Of a DNA stretch of 64,000 nucleotides, positions 9,849 to 17,423 are shown piece after piece; within the stretch, counting starts at the first letter, position 1, and every line of letters starts with the position of its first letter. Source of the DNA: Kaistella flava (ex Peng et al. 2021) (lineage in GTDB: Bacteria; Bacteroidota; Bacteroidia; Flavobacteriales; Weeksellaceae); NCBI RefSeq assembly GCF_015191005.1, contig NZ_CP040442.1, forward strand, positions 3,286,001 to 3,350,000. The letters are read 5' to 3'. The position numbers and the translations under genes are program-made. The notes beneath the pieces were generated by a model, which saw only the letters and a program-made list of their open reading frames with translations, did not search any database and was not told the DNA's origin.

Positions 9849-10660
9849 TATTTAATTAAATCAATTTCGATGATGTTATTGTCTTTCTTAAGGTCTTCCA
9901 GCATATCTTTTTCAATATTTTTAATCATTTCTGCAGCTTCAATATTAGGAAATCGCTTCTTCAGAGCGATAGCAGGATATTTTCGATTTTCTTTAAATGC
10001 TTTTGCAAATTTTGCATGAGGTATCATGATTTGAATGTCATCAGAATTGTCCGGGTAAACAAAACTATCATTCAAATTTTTTATCCCCTTTAATTCAAAT
10101 TGATGACTTTTAGATTCGTCTTCTATTTTTACAATTAAGCCTGGCAAACCTTTGAATTTGTAAGGACCATCTTGAAAAGGAATATCTTTTGTGAACCAAG
10201 CAATCCATTTTCTGCCACCAAATTCTGTGGTAGCTTTTTGAGCATTATAGTCTAAAACCGAGATGTATTCTGGTAAAAGTTTCCATTTTAAGTCAATAGT
10301 TTGATGAACCGAATAATCAGTTTCAGAAATCTGTGTAATATATTCAATGGTATTAGAATTATTTTTTTTAATTACCCGACTTCTTGAAATTATTTTATTT
10401 CTTTTTTGCGGCGGAGCTGGTGGTTTAAGAAAGTAGGAACCATCTTTAATTTCTGAATGTATTGTAGAATCTGAAACATACTTTTCGTAATTGAAATATT
10501 CAGACTTTTCTTTATCAATATTTAATACCATTATTGCGGAGAAATTAGCTGCTTTTTGCGTAGAATCAGGTACAGAAATATAATCGTAAATAAACTGTTT
10601 TGTTTGCGCAAAAGTGAAATTTATTATTAAAATAAATAATGGTATAATTAATTTTCTCAT
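9848..10660 (-). CDS. GLPGLI family secreted protein
   Basis: 270 residues with an N-terminal signal peptide (MRKLIIPLFILIINFTFAQ). The family signature FKGLPGLIVKIEDES is present at about 169-183. GLPGLI proteins are Bacteroidota-specific and exported; their function is unknown and they are often linked to TonB-dependent uptake. Here it sits between paaG and paaH in the same direction, with its stop overlapping the first base of paaH. It may have been inserted into the paa operon, or it may help envelope passage of aromatic substrates; both are inferences. Confidence 0.85.
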   Translation of the reverse strand: MRKLIIPLFILIINFTFAQTKQFIYDYISVPDSTQKAANFSAIMVLNIDKEKSEYFNYEKYVSDSTIHSEIKDGSYFLKPPAPPQKRNKIISRSRVIKKNNSNTIEYITQISETDYSVHQTIDLKWKLLPEYISVLDYNAQKATTEFGGRKWIAWFTKDIPFQDGPYKFKGLPGLIVKIEDESKSHQFELKGIKNLNDSFVYPDNSDDIQIMIPHAKFAKAFKENRKYPAIALKKRFPNIEAAEMIKNIEKDMLEDLKKDNNIIEIDLIK

Positions 10661-10758
10661 GTAATTTGAAAGTTTGCTAATCCCTACGTTTATAATTATT
10701 TATTGATGCGCTGATGGGAAAATTGTCAAATTAATATATTATCACATCATCAAATTAA

Positions 10759-11556
10759 TTACTTTCCTTTATATTCAGGTATTCTTTTTTCTAAAAATGC
10801 AGAAACTCCTTCCATGAAATCTTCTGATTCTGCAGCTTCCTGTTGGAGAATCCCTTCGATATCCAGTTGTTTACTTAAACTGTTGTCGTAAGATTCGTTG
10901 AAGGCTTTTTTTGTCAAAGCAATTGCTTTCGTCGGTAAATTTGAAATTTGAGTTAAAACTCCCATCGCATTTTCCATGAAGTTTTCATCTTCGAAAACGT
11001 CAGCAATTAATCCTAAATCTTTTGCTTCTTTCGCTGACAGTTTTTTTCCTGTAAACGCCAAATAATTGGCTTGCTGTCTTCCTAAAAGTTTTGGTAACCA
11101 ATATGTTCCGCCGGTGTCAGGAATTAATCCGATGTTGACAAACGCTTGAGAAAAATAAGAAGATTCCGTCGCCAAAGCGATGTCGCAAATTAAAGCTAAC
11201 ATTGCACCAGCGCCAACTGCAGGACCATTCACCAAAGAAATAACTGGTTTTCTGGCGTTGGCAATTTCTTTCACCAAAGGATTATAAAAATCAATAACCA
11301 TTCTCTGAATTACTCGATCTTCGTCTGGATCGCTGAAAGACATGGCGTCTTTCAAATTTTGTCCGGAGCAAAAAGCTTTTCCACGACCTGAAATAGCCAG
11401 ACAACGAACATTTTCATCACGACTTCCGTCATGAATGAAATTTTTGAGTTCAGAAAGTAAGGTTTTATTTAAACTGTTATAAGTTTTCTCGTCGTTCAGA
11501 TAAGCGATTTGCAATTTCCCATCAAGGTGAGATTCTATTTCGAGTTGTGTGTACAT
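10759..11556 (-). CDS. paaG: Crotonase family epoxyphenylacetyl-CoA isomerase
   Basis: 265 residues of the enoyl-CoA hydratase/isomerase family. The oxyanion-hole motifs GRGKAFCSGQNL (about 55-66) and GPAVGAGAMLALICDIALAT (about 112-131) are clear, and IPDTGGTYWLPKLLG (about 145-159) contains the Asp expected for PaaG-type isomerases. It converts ring-1,2-epoxyphenylacetyl-CoA into the oxepin form. The cluster context (PaaB-C-D upstream, PaaH downstream) favours PaaG over PaaF. A separate paaF is not in the window. Confidence 0.88.
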   Translation of the reverse strand: MYTQLEIESHLDGKLQIAYLNDEKTYNSLNKTLLSELKNFIHDGSRDENVRCLAISGRGKAFCSGQNLKDAMSFSDPDEDRVIQRMVIDFYNPLVKEIANARKPVISLVNGPAVGAGAMLALICDIALATESSYFSQAFVNIGLIPDTGGTYWLPKLLGRQQANYLAFTGKKLSAKEAKDLGLIADVFEDENFMENAMGVLTQISNLPTKAIALTKKAFNESYDNSLSKQLDIEGILQQEAAESEDFMEGVSAFLEKRIPEYKGK

Positions 11557-11719
11557 ATTATTAATTTGAGAATTTGAAAATGTGATTGAATTTTTCCGTT
11601 TAATAAAAGGATTCTAACAAAGATAAAACTTTAATTATATTTAAAATAATTAAAGCAATGCTGAGAATAAAGAGTATTTAAATCATCAAATTTTCAAATT
11701 ACCAGATTTTCAAATTGGA

Positions 11720-12193
11720 TTAATGACATTTAAAATAATCGAAAGGTTCCAGACAATCGTTACACTGATAACTGGCTTTGCAAAGAGTAGAGCCAAAACG
11801 GCTGATTTGCTTCGTATTAGTAGAACCACATCTTGGACATTTTTTCGGAACATTTAAATGATCTTCGTGATTTCCTTTTTCTGGCGGCGTAATTCCGTAA
11901 ACGCGAAGTTTTTCCCGAGCTTCGTCGGTAATCCAATCAGTTGTCCAAACGGGAGCTATTTTTGTGATTACTTTGGCCTGAATTCCTTTTTCTTTAAAGA
12001 GTTTAATAATGTCTTCTTCAATATTAAACATCGCCGGACACGCCGAATAAGTCGGTGTAATCACGATTTCTACTTCGTTGTCAGAAATCATTTTTGCTTC
12101 CCGAACGATTCCGAGTTCCACGATATTGATAACGGGAATTTCGGGATCGGGAATTTGGGAAAGAATTTCTAGTAAGTTTGCTTGATTAATCAC
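11720..12193 (-). CDS. paaD: Phenylacetyl-CoA epoxidase assembly subunit PaaD
   Basis: About 157 residues. The N-terminal half is a MIP18/DUF59 domain (SQIPDPEIPVINIVELGIVR), and the C-terminus is a zinc-ribbon-like CPRCGSTNT ... CNDCLEPFDYFKC. PaaD (PaaJ in older naming) helps assemble or mature the multicomponent epoxidase. No ATG is available near the N-terminus. I chose the GTG at 12193 (start INQANLLEIL), just before the conserved domain; a longer frame to GTG at 12226 would run into the CACAAAAGG tandem repeat and is less likely. The gene follows paaC with a repeat-filled gap. Confidence 0.85.
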   Translation of the reverse strand: MINQANLLEILSQIPDPEIPVINIVELGIVREAKMISDNEVEIVITPTYSACPAMFNIEEDIIKLFKEKGIQAKVITKIAPVWTTDWITDEAREKLRVYGITPPEKGNHEDHLNVPKKCPRCGSTNTKQISRFGSTLCKASYQCNDCLEPFDYFKCH

Positions 12194-12214
12194 GGGATTT
12201 ATATTTTTTTTAAC

Positions 12215-12232
12215 CACAAAAGGCACAAAAGG
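12215..12232. repeat. Tandem CACAAAAGG x2
   Basis: Two exact copies of the 9-mer CACAAAAGG lie just upstream of paaD. The same word type (CAACCACAAAAG) recurs at 15907-15929 and, inverted, at 16033-16055. Confidence 0.7.
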
Positions 12233-12290
12233 TTGAAGTGAAATTTATGATGTTGAAAAGTTCAAAAAAGAGCAAAACCAATAATTTTGC

Positions 12291-12329
12291 AACTATCAAC
12301 TATCAACTATCAACTATCAACTATCAACT
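12291..12329. repeat. Heptamer tandem repeat AACTATC, 5.6 copies
   Basis: Five exact copies of AACTATC and a partial sixth lie 5 nt after the paaC stop, in the gap before paaD. Such arrays can change length by replication slippage. Confidence 0.9.
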
Positions 12330-12334
12330 GAAAT

Positions 12335-13084
12335 TTACCAAGCGCAATTCGGATAAGTTCTTTGCATAAACTGCAATTCACATAAAATAAATCCGAAATA
12401 TTCGGTGTGATAACCAGTTCTGGAACCTTTTTGCATAAAGTCACTTTCCGGAATTGCTATTCCGAAATTTTGGAAATCTTCAGCAACTGTTTTTTTCCAA
12501 AGTTCCTTAATTTGTTTTCCGTTGGGAACGATTTCTAATTTTGCTAAATCTTCTTCGCCTGGAGTTTCTGCAAACATTCCGCCGGTATATTCCCAAAGAT
12601 GTTCAACTGCATTTTTCAAACGGGTTTTACTTTCTTCAGTTCCACCTGCAAACATTTTGATCCAGGTTGAAGTATGCGTGTAATGGTATTTTACTTCTTT
12701 CAAAGATTTTTCGGCAATCGCAGAAATTTGTTCATCGGTGCTTTTCATTAATTCTGTATAAAGAATTTTCTGATAAACCGAAAAGAAGTAAACCTTCAAA
12801 ATCGTCTGTGCATAATCACCATTTGGAAGTTCCGTCAACTGACAATTCAGATATTCTTTTTCCAAACGCAAGAAAGCCAAATCATCTTCTGATTTTCCAA
12901 GATCCTGAATTTGTGCTGCGTATTTATAAAAATTATTGGACTGTCCGAGATAATCTAAAGCGATATTCGTCAAGGCGATATCTTCTTCCAGATAAGGTCC
13001 CTGTCCGCAAAGTTCGCCCAACCTTTGACCAAAAATCAAAGTGTCATCGGCTAATTTTAAAGTATAATTAAAAAGTGGATTCAT
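12335..13084 (-). CDS. paaC: Phenylacetyl-CoA epoxidase structural subunit PaaC
   Basis: 249 residues with the ferritin-like helical layout of PaaC (PaaI in older naming). Visible features are GQRLGELCGQGPYLEEDIAL near the N-terminus, the helix pair HYTHTSTWIKMFAGGTEESK (about 134-153), and the terminal RTGYHTEYFGFILCELQFMQ segment. PaaC is the catalytically inactive partner that forms the heterodimer with PaaA in the oxygenase complex. It is encoded between paaB and paaD, but PaaA is not encoded in the window. Confidence 0.92.
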   Translation of the reverse strand: MNPLFNYTLKLADDTLIFGQRLGELCGQGPYLEEDIALTNIALDYLGQSNNFYKYAAQIQDLGKSEDDLAFLRLEKEYLNCQLTELPNGDYAQTILKVYFFSVYQKILYTELMKSTDEQISAIAEKSLKEVKYHYTHTSTWIKMFAGGTEESKTRLKNAVEHLWEYTGGMFAETPGEEDLAKLEIVPNGKQIKELWKKTVAEDFQNFGIAIPESDFMQKGSRTGYHTEYFGFILCELQFMQRTYPNCAW

Positions 13085-13094
13085 TTATTTAAAT

Positions 13095-13131
13095 TTTTAG
13101 ACATGAGATGTAGAGATTTTAGACATGAGAT
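13095..13131. repeat. Direct repeat TTTTAGACATGAGAT, 22-nt period
   Basis: Two copies (13095-13109 and 13117-13131) lie between paaC and paaB. A loosely inverted relative (TTCTCGTGTCTC) follows at about 13177-13189. It is intergenic filler of unknown role. Confidence 0.6.
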
Positions 13132-13212
13132 TTTTTGTAATAGAAGAAATTGACCTGGTATTTTCTACCATCCAATTTCTCGTGTCTCACTTCTCCCAGT
13201 CTCTGGTCTATT

Positions 13213-13494
13213 TTACATGTTTTTCACATCATTTGGGATTTCGTAAAAAGTCGGATGGCGATAGAGTTTATCGTCTGCCGGATCGAAAAATGCTTCTTTA
13301 TCAACGCCTTCTGAAGTCACCAAATATTTACTTGGAACAACCCAAATTGAGGTTCCTTCCATTCTTCTGGTGTACACATCTCTTGCTCCTTGAAGTGCCA
13401 TTTCCGCCGTCGCAGCTTGCACTGTTCCTGCGTGTTTATGGGAAAGTCCCGGTTTTGTCTGGATGAAAACTTCCCACATATCTAAGTTGCTCAT
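13213..13494 (-). CDS. paaB: Phenylacetyl-CoA epoxidase subunit PaaB
   Basis: 93 residues, typical PaaB length, with the characteristic start MWEVFIQTKPGLSHKHAGTV and the phrase DVYTRRMEGTSIWVVPSKY. PaaB is a small bridging subunit of the PaaABCDE oxygenase that epoxidises the ring of phenylacetyl-CoA. It is the first paa gene of this cluster. The next gene upstream in the same direction is DUF695, not the expected paaA, and only 34 nt separate them, with no trace of a broken paaA. Confidence 0.94.
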   Translation of the reverse strand: MSNLDMWEVFIQTKPGLSHKHAGTVQAATAEMALQGARDVYTRRMEGTSIWVVPSKYLVTSEGVDKEAFFDPADDKLYRHPTFYEIPNDVKNM

Positions 13495-13528
13495 TGTTGT
13501 AAATTTTAAGGTTTAAAGATAAAGATTT

Positions 13529-14602
13529 TTAATGAATTCCGTATCGTTCGAATGATTGCCAATACTTATCCTTATAGATTTCAAAAGTCATTCTATAGTC
13601 AGGATATTTTTGAACCGTTTCTGCCAGAACTTTTGAGATTTTTCGGAAGTCTCTGCTGACAAAGTAAATTTCCCTAATGTTTTCGGCAGTTTCCCGACCC
13701 AAATTTAAATTTCCTTCGTCGTTTTTTAATTCAAGCATCATTTCATCTTCAATCAAATTAAACAGGTCATAATCTTTATCATCCGGAAAACCATTGTCTT
13801 CATCACCTTGATATTCAATTCTTAAAACCGAAATCCAGGGATGCGACGCTTTTTGATCCCACTGCAATAAATCGACATTTACGGTAGCGAGCAACGGAAA
13901 TCCACTTTCCAAAGTTCCTTCTAGTAAAGAATAGGAATCTTCAGACGTTTCAATTTTTGCGTCTTCGTATTTTTCGGTAAATTCTCTTTCACGCCAACTC
14001 AAAAAATCTTTCAGTTTTTCGATGGGAATCAGTTCTTTTTCAGCCTCACTTTTTCCTGCGATTCTAAAATTATCAATTTGAGCAAGGAAATTGAGTTCAC
14101 CTAAATAACTATCAATAAACAGATAAGTTCCATTAATTACGTCACTTTCATTTTGATCATTAAAATCTTCATGAACAAAAACCAAATCAATTTCATCAGG
14201 ATAATCTTCGTCATCATTTGAATAGAAATAAATATTTTCTTTGTTAAAAATATAATCGCCCATTTTGAGGCTGATTTTGTCAATTTCCAATTCTGGTTTT
14301 AGTGCAGTGAATTTCCAATTTTCAAGCTTTGGAGATTCAGCAATAAGTTCTTCGGCGTAAACGATTTCTTTAAGATTTCCATCAACGGTGATAATGAGTT
14401 CTGCTTTTGAATCATCAGACATTCCCACGAGGATGAAGAAGTTTTCATTCAGTTCTTTCAACTGCGGTAGAATAATATCTAAAAAATTTCCATCAATATT
14501 TTGACGCTCTTTTACTACGTTGAAAAAATCTTTTTCCTTGGTTTCAAACCACTTCCAAAACTCCTGATAAGTGGATTTGTTTAGTTTTATTAATTCAGTC
14601 AT
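13529..14602 (-). CDS. DUF695-like domain protein
   Basis: 357 acidic residues with no signal peptide or membrane segment. The C-terminal part (about 215-355) matches the DUF695 pattern: a beta-rich start with GFPLLATVNVDLLQWDQKAS, then IEYQGDEDNGFPDDKDYDLF, and a closing MTFEIYKDKYWQSFERYG. The N-terminal half has a related WKWFETKEKDFFNVVKE helix and may be a second, divergent domain. The gene overlaps the stop of hutI by three bases (ATGA), so the two are translated together. Function is unknown; nothing links it to histidine breakdown beyond position. Confidence 0.7.
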   Translation of the reverse strand: MTELIKLNKSTYQEFWKWFETKEKDFFNVVKERQNIDGNFLDIILPQLKELNENFFILVGMSDDSKAELIITVDGNLKEIVYAEELIAESPKLENWKFTALKPELEIDKISLKMGDYIFNKENIYFYSNDDEDYPDEIDLVFVHEDFNDQNESDVINGTYLFIDSYLGELNFLAQIDNFRIAGKSEAEKELIPIEKLKDFLSWREREFTEKYEDAKIETSEDSYSLLEGTLESGFPLLATVNVDLLQWDQKASHPWISVLRIEYQGDEDNGFPDDKDYDLFNLIEDEMMLELKNDEGNLNLGRETAENIREIYFVSRDFRKISKVLAETVQKYPDYRMTFEIYKDKYWQSFERYGIH

Positions 14603-15828
14603 GATGATTGTTTTTCTCCGTCAATATAAATGGTTTCGGCTTTCAAACTTCCCTGTTGATAAAGAATGTTCTGGAAATTATCTGTTTTAAAAGTAACGAA
14701 ATCTGCTTTCTTTCCTTTTTCTAAAGTTCCGCGGTCATTTGAACTCAACGCAAAAGCCGAACGGAAAGTAATTCCTGCCAAAACTTCAGCCGTTGATAAT
14801 TTTTCAAAAGTCGCTAAAATACTCGCTTGAGTAATTAAATTTCCCATCGGAGCAGAACCAGGATTCCAATCGGAGGCGATGGCTAAAATTCCACCAGCAT
14901 CTAAAATTTTTCTGGCAGGCGTAAACTTTTCTCCTAAACCTAAACTTGCTCCCGGAAGCGCAGTTGCAACAGTTTCAGATTGTGCTATAAACTCGATATC
15001 TTCATCAATCGTTGCTTCCAAATGATCGGCTGATTTTGCACCAACTTCCACCGCAATTCTTGAACTTCCTGAGGTGAATTGATCGGCATGAACGGTGATT
15101 TCAAAACCTAATTCTTTTGCTTTTAATAAAAATTCTTTGCTTTCTTCGGGTAGAAAAGCGGATTTTTCGATGAAAATATCGACGCGTTTTGCAAGATTTT
15201 CTTCTTTTACTTTTGGTAAAATTTCATCAATAATATAATTTAGATATTCTTCTGAACTTCCTTCAAAATCTCTTGGTTTTAAATGCGCAGAAAGACAAGT
15301 TGGAACTAAAGTCGCTTTGGTAAAAGTTTGTGCTTTTTTAATGACACGCAACATTTTCAATTCGTTTTCAACATCTAAACCGTAACCGGATTTTATTTCA
15401 ATCGTCGTAATTCCTAATGAAATCAGATAATTAATTCTTTCTAAAGTCGTTTTTAGTAATTCCTCTTCGCTCGCAATTCTGGTATGCTGAACAGAACTCC
15501 AAATTCCGCCGCCACTTTCTGCGATTTCTAAATACGTTTTCCCAGCGTTTCGCATGGCAAAATCATTGGCGCGATTTCCACCAAAACAAATATGCGTGTG
15601 CGAATCTACAAAAGCCGGTAAACAAATTTGTTCACCTTCAATGTTTTCGATTTCGATATTTGGAAATTGTTCTTTTAATTCTTGAAAAGAACCTGTATTT
15701 TCTACTTTACCATCTTTAATTAAAAGTCCACCATCATTGATGATTTCAAGTTGATGATCTGAAAGTTTTCCGCGCAATGGAAGATTGGCAAGCGTAACAA
15801 TTTGTTTGAAAGGACCAATTAATTTCAT
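14599..15828 (-). CDS. hutI: Imidazolonepropionase
   Basis: 409 residues from the ATG at 15828. It hydrolyses 4-imidazolone-5-propanoate to N-formimidoyl-L-glutamate, the third step of histidine degradation. Metal-dependent amidohydrolase motifs are present: DSHTHICFGGNRANDFAMR (HxH), EITVHADQFTSG, SADHLEA and ASDWNPGSAPMGN. An open frame extends upstream to 15924, but it runs through a CACAAAAG repeat and a TAATTTTG promoter-like element at 15852-15859, so the internal ATG is the better start. The stop overlaps the DUF695 start. No hutH, hutU or hutG is in the window. Confidence 0.93.
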   Translation of the reverse strand: MKLIGPFKQIVTLANLPLRGKLSDHQLEIINDGGLLIKDGKVENTGSFQELKEQFPNIEIENIEGEQICLPAFVDSHTHICFGGNRANDFAMRNAGKTYLEIAESGGGIWSSVQHTRIASEEELLKTTLERINYLISLGITTIEIKSGYGLDVENELKMLRVIKKAQTFTKATLVPTCLSAHLKPRDFEGSSEEYLNYIIDEILPKVKEENLAKRVDIFIEKSAFLPEESKEFLLKAKELGFEITVHADQFTSGSSRIAVEVGAKSADHLEATIDEDIEFIAQSETVATALPGASLGLGEKFTPARKILDAGGILAIASDWNPGSAPMGNLITQASILATFEKLSTAEVLAGITFRSAFALSSNDRGTLEKGKKADFVTFKTDNFQNILYQQGSLKAETIYIDGEKQSS

Positions 15829-15851
15829 GAGGATAGTTTTTAAAATATGTT

Positions 15852-15859
15852 CAAAATTA
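15852..15859 (-). promoter_or_regulatory. Putative -7 element for hutI
   Basis: TAATTTTG on the minus strand, 23 nt before the chosen hutI ATG. It supports the shorter start. Confidence 0.4.
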
Positions 15860-15906
15860 AAATAAAAGACTTTAGGCCAGGACGAAAAATTATATTTGAA
15901 TTTTTT

Positions 15907-16055
15907 CAACCACAAAAGTAACAAAAGCGAAGAGCATAAAAATAGTCGTATTAAAGTTCAAATAAGCAGAACGTTTTTGAATCAACCTTTTTTTATATTG
16001 AACACAAAATTTATTAATCTTTAAAATGCTAACGCTTTTGTGACTTTTGTGGTTG
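15907..16055. repeat. Inverted repeat with 23-nt arms and 103-nt spacer
   Basis: Arms at 15907-15929 (CAACCACAAAAG...CG) and 16033-16055 are complementary at 22 of 23 positions. Each arm is itself a two-copy tandem of an ACAAAAG word. The AT-rich spacer has no reading frame I would call. It lies between hutI and the MFS gene and looks like a small non-coding repeat or a long stem-loop; transposon ends are not evident. Confidence 0.65.
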
Positions 16056-16116
16056 ATTTTTTGTCATGTATAAGATAAAAGACTTTAAAACCGAATTAAA
16101 TACATTTAATTAATAT

Positions 16117-17262
16117 CTAATTGGTCTTCTTTAAATGATCAAAAACGAATTTGGAAAGTGGAATAAACATCAACCCAGCGAAAATAAAAGTGATAAATGC
16201 TTTTTGCAATCCAAATGCACTTGCAAGATAACCAATAATCGGTGGTCCTAAAAACATTCCAACGGTTGAATAGGTACTAATAATAGAAATCACAATCGGA
16301 ACCGAATATTTTTTGGCTTTCCCAGCCAGAATAAAAGTCATTGGATAAAGTCCGGAAACACCAAATCCTACCATGCAAAAACCAATAAGAACTGGGGTAA
16401 GAAAAGGGAAAAGCGTTGCGAGAAGAACTCCCGAAATGATAAGAATAGAACTTGTAATGTACAGTTTTTGCATACCAAATCGTCCCATCAAATTATCGAT
16501 CGTTAATCTGGAAATCGTCATGCAAACCATGAACAATAGATAGCCATACGTGAAAACTTCCTGGTTAACAATTTCTTTTAAATAGACTCCATTCCAGTCG
16601 TACATTCCACCCTCACAAACTGCGGCGAAAAAGACGATGAATCCTAATAAGGAAATATATTTGCTGGGTTTTTGGAATTTGAAAGGACTACTTGTTTTGG
16701 CTTTGTCATTTTTAAGAAGAAAAGGAAACATGCAGATAATTATTAAGAACCCAAACAGCATGATCATCAGAAAATGCCAGAAAATCGAAATATCATATTT
16801 GATCATGATCGTAGAAAAGAGTACGCCTAAAATACCTCCAATGCTCCAAACTCCGTGAAATTTCCCCACGATTCTCTTTTCAAATTTTTCCTGAATAGAA
16901 AGTGATTGCGTATTAATTGCAACATTAATAATTCGGAGCGCTATCGAGAATATAACCAACGAGATTACAAGTCCAACCAGTGAAAATCCCCAACCTATAG
17001 AAAATAGAGATAATAGAAATAATACGCTGGCTAACTGCAGCGGAATTCTGCTGTCGTATTTTGCGACAAGCCAGCCCGAAAGAGGAATTCCGACGATGGC
17101 ACTTGCAGGCATGATCATTAATAAATTTCCTAAATCCCCTTCCGTAAGATTAAAAATTGCTTTGATGGTGGGAATTCTGGAAGCCCAGCTAGAAAAACAA
17201 AGTCCAGATAAAAAGAAAAAGGCCGATAGTGCAATTCTTTGCTTTTGAGGTGTTGAAAACAT
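16117..17262 (-). CDS. MFS transporter
   Basis: About 381 residues with 12 predicted membrane segments. The start region reads QKQRIALSAFFFLSGLCFSS then WASRIPTIKAIFNLTEGDLG, a pattern of the YbjJ/fucose-permease-like branch of the major facilitator superfamily. The loop after segment 2 has GWLVAKYDSRIP in place of the usual motif A. Substrate cannot be told. I place the start at the ATG at 17262; an in-frame TTG three codons upstream lies inside a TAATTTTG promoter-like element. It is a single gene, convergent with nothing and divergent from ruvB. Confidence 0.85.
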   Translation of the reverse strand: MFSTPQKQRIALSAFFFLSGLCFSSWASRIPTIKAIFNLTEGDLGNLLMIMPASAIVGIPLSGWLVAKYDSRIPLQLASVLFLLSLFSIGWGFSLVGLVISLVIFSIALRIINVAINTQSLSIQEKFEKRIVGKFHGVWSIGGILGVLFSTIMIKYDISIFWHFLMIMLFGFLIIICMFPFLLKNDKAKTSSPFKFQKPSKYISLLGFIVFFAAVCEGGMYDWNGVYLKEIVNQEVFTYGYLLFMVCMTISRLTIDNLMGRFGMQKLYITSSILIISGVLLATLFPFLTPVLIGFCMVGFGVSGLYPMTFILAGKAKKYSVPIVISIISTYSTVGMFLGPPIIGYLASAFGLQKAFITFIFAGLMFIPLSKFVFDHLKKTN

Positions 17263-17268
17263 ATCGTG

Positions 17269-17276
17269 CAAAATTA
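17269..17276 (-). promoter_or_regulatory. Putative -7 element, leaderless MFS gene
   Basis: TAATTTTG on the minus strand ends exactly 6 nt before the ATG at 17262. Transcription would start at or next to the start codon, giving a leaderless mRNA. Confidence 0.45.
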
Positions 17277-17400
17277 CGACTTTAGACTTTTAAATTTCGG
17301 TTGTTTTGGATATAAAAATTTAAGACTGAAAAAGAAACACTAAATCACTAAATTATTTATTTTTAAAAAATAGATAGAATATTTCCGTTCTAAAATTTTC

Positions 17401-17408
17401 TATCTTTG
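17401..17408 (+). promoter_or_regulatory. Putative -7 element for ruvB
   Basis: TATCTTTG, a full match to TAnnTTTG, ends 15 nt before the ruvB ATG. Confidence 0.45.
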
Positions 17409-17423
17409 AACAAATTTATTTAA

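Noticed and set aside
12291-12329. CRISPR-like array
   Set aside because: The units are 7 nt with no spacers, so it is a simple tandem repeat; no cas genes are in the window.
15829-15924. N-terminal extension of hutI by 32 codons
   Set aside because: It begins with TTG, runs through a CACAAAAG repeat and a TAATTTTG promoter element, and has no family similarity. The ATG at 15828 fits HutI proteins.
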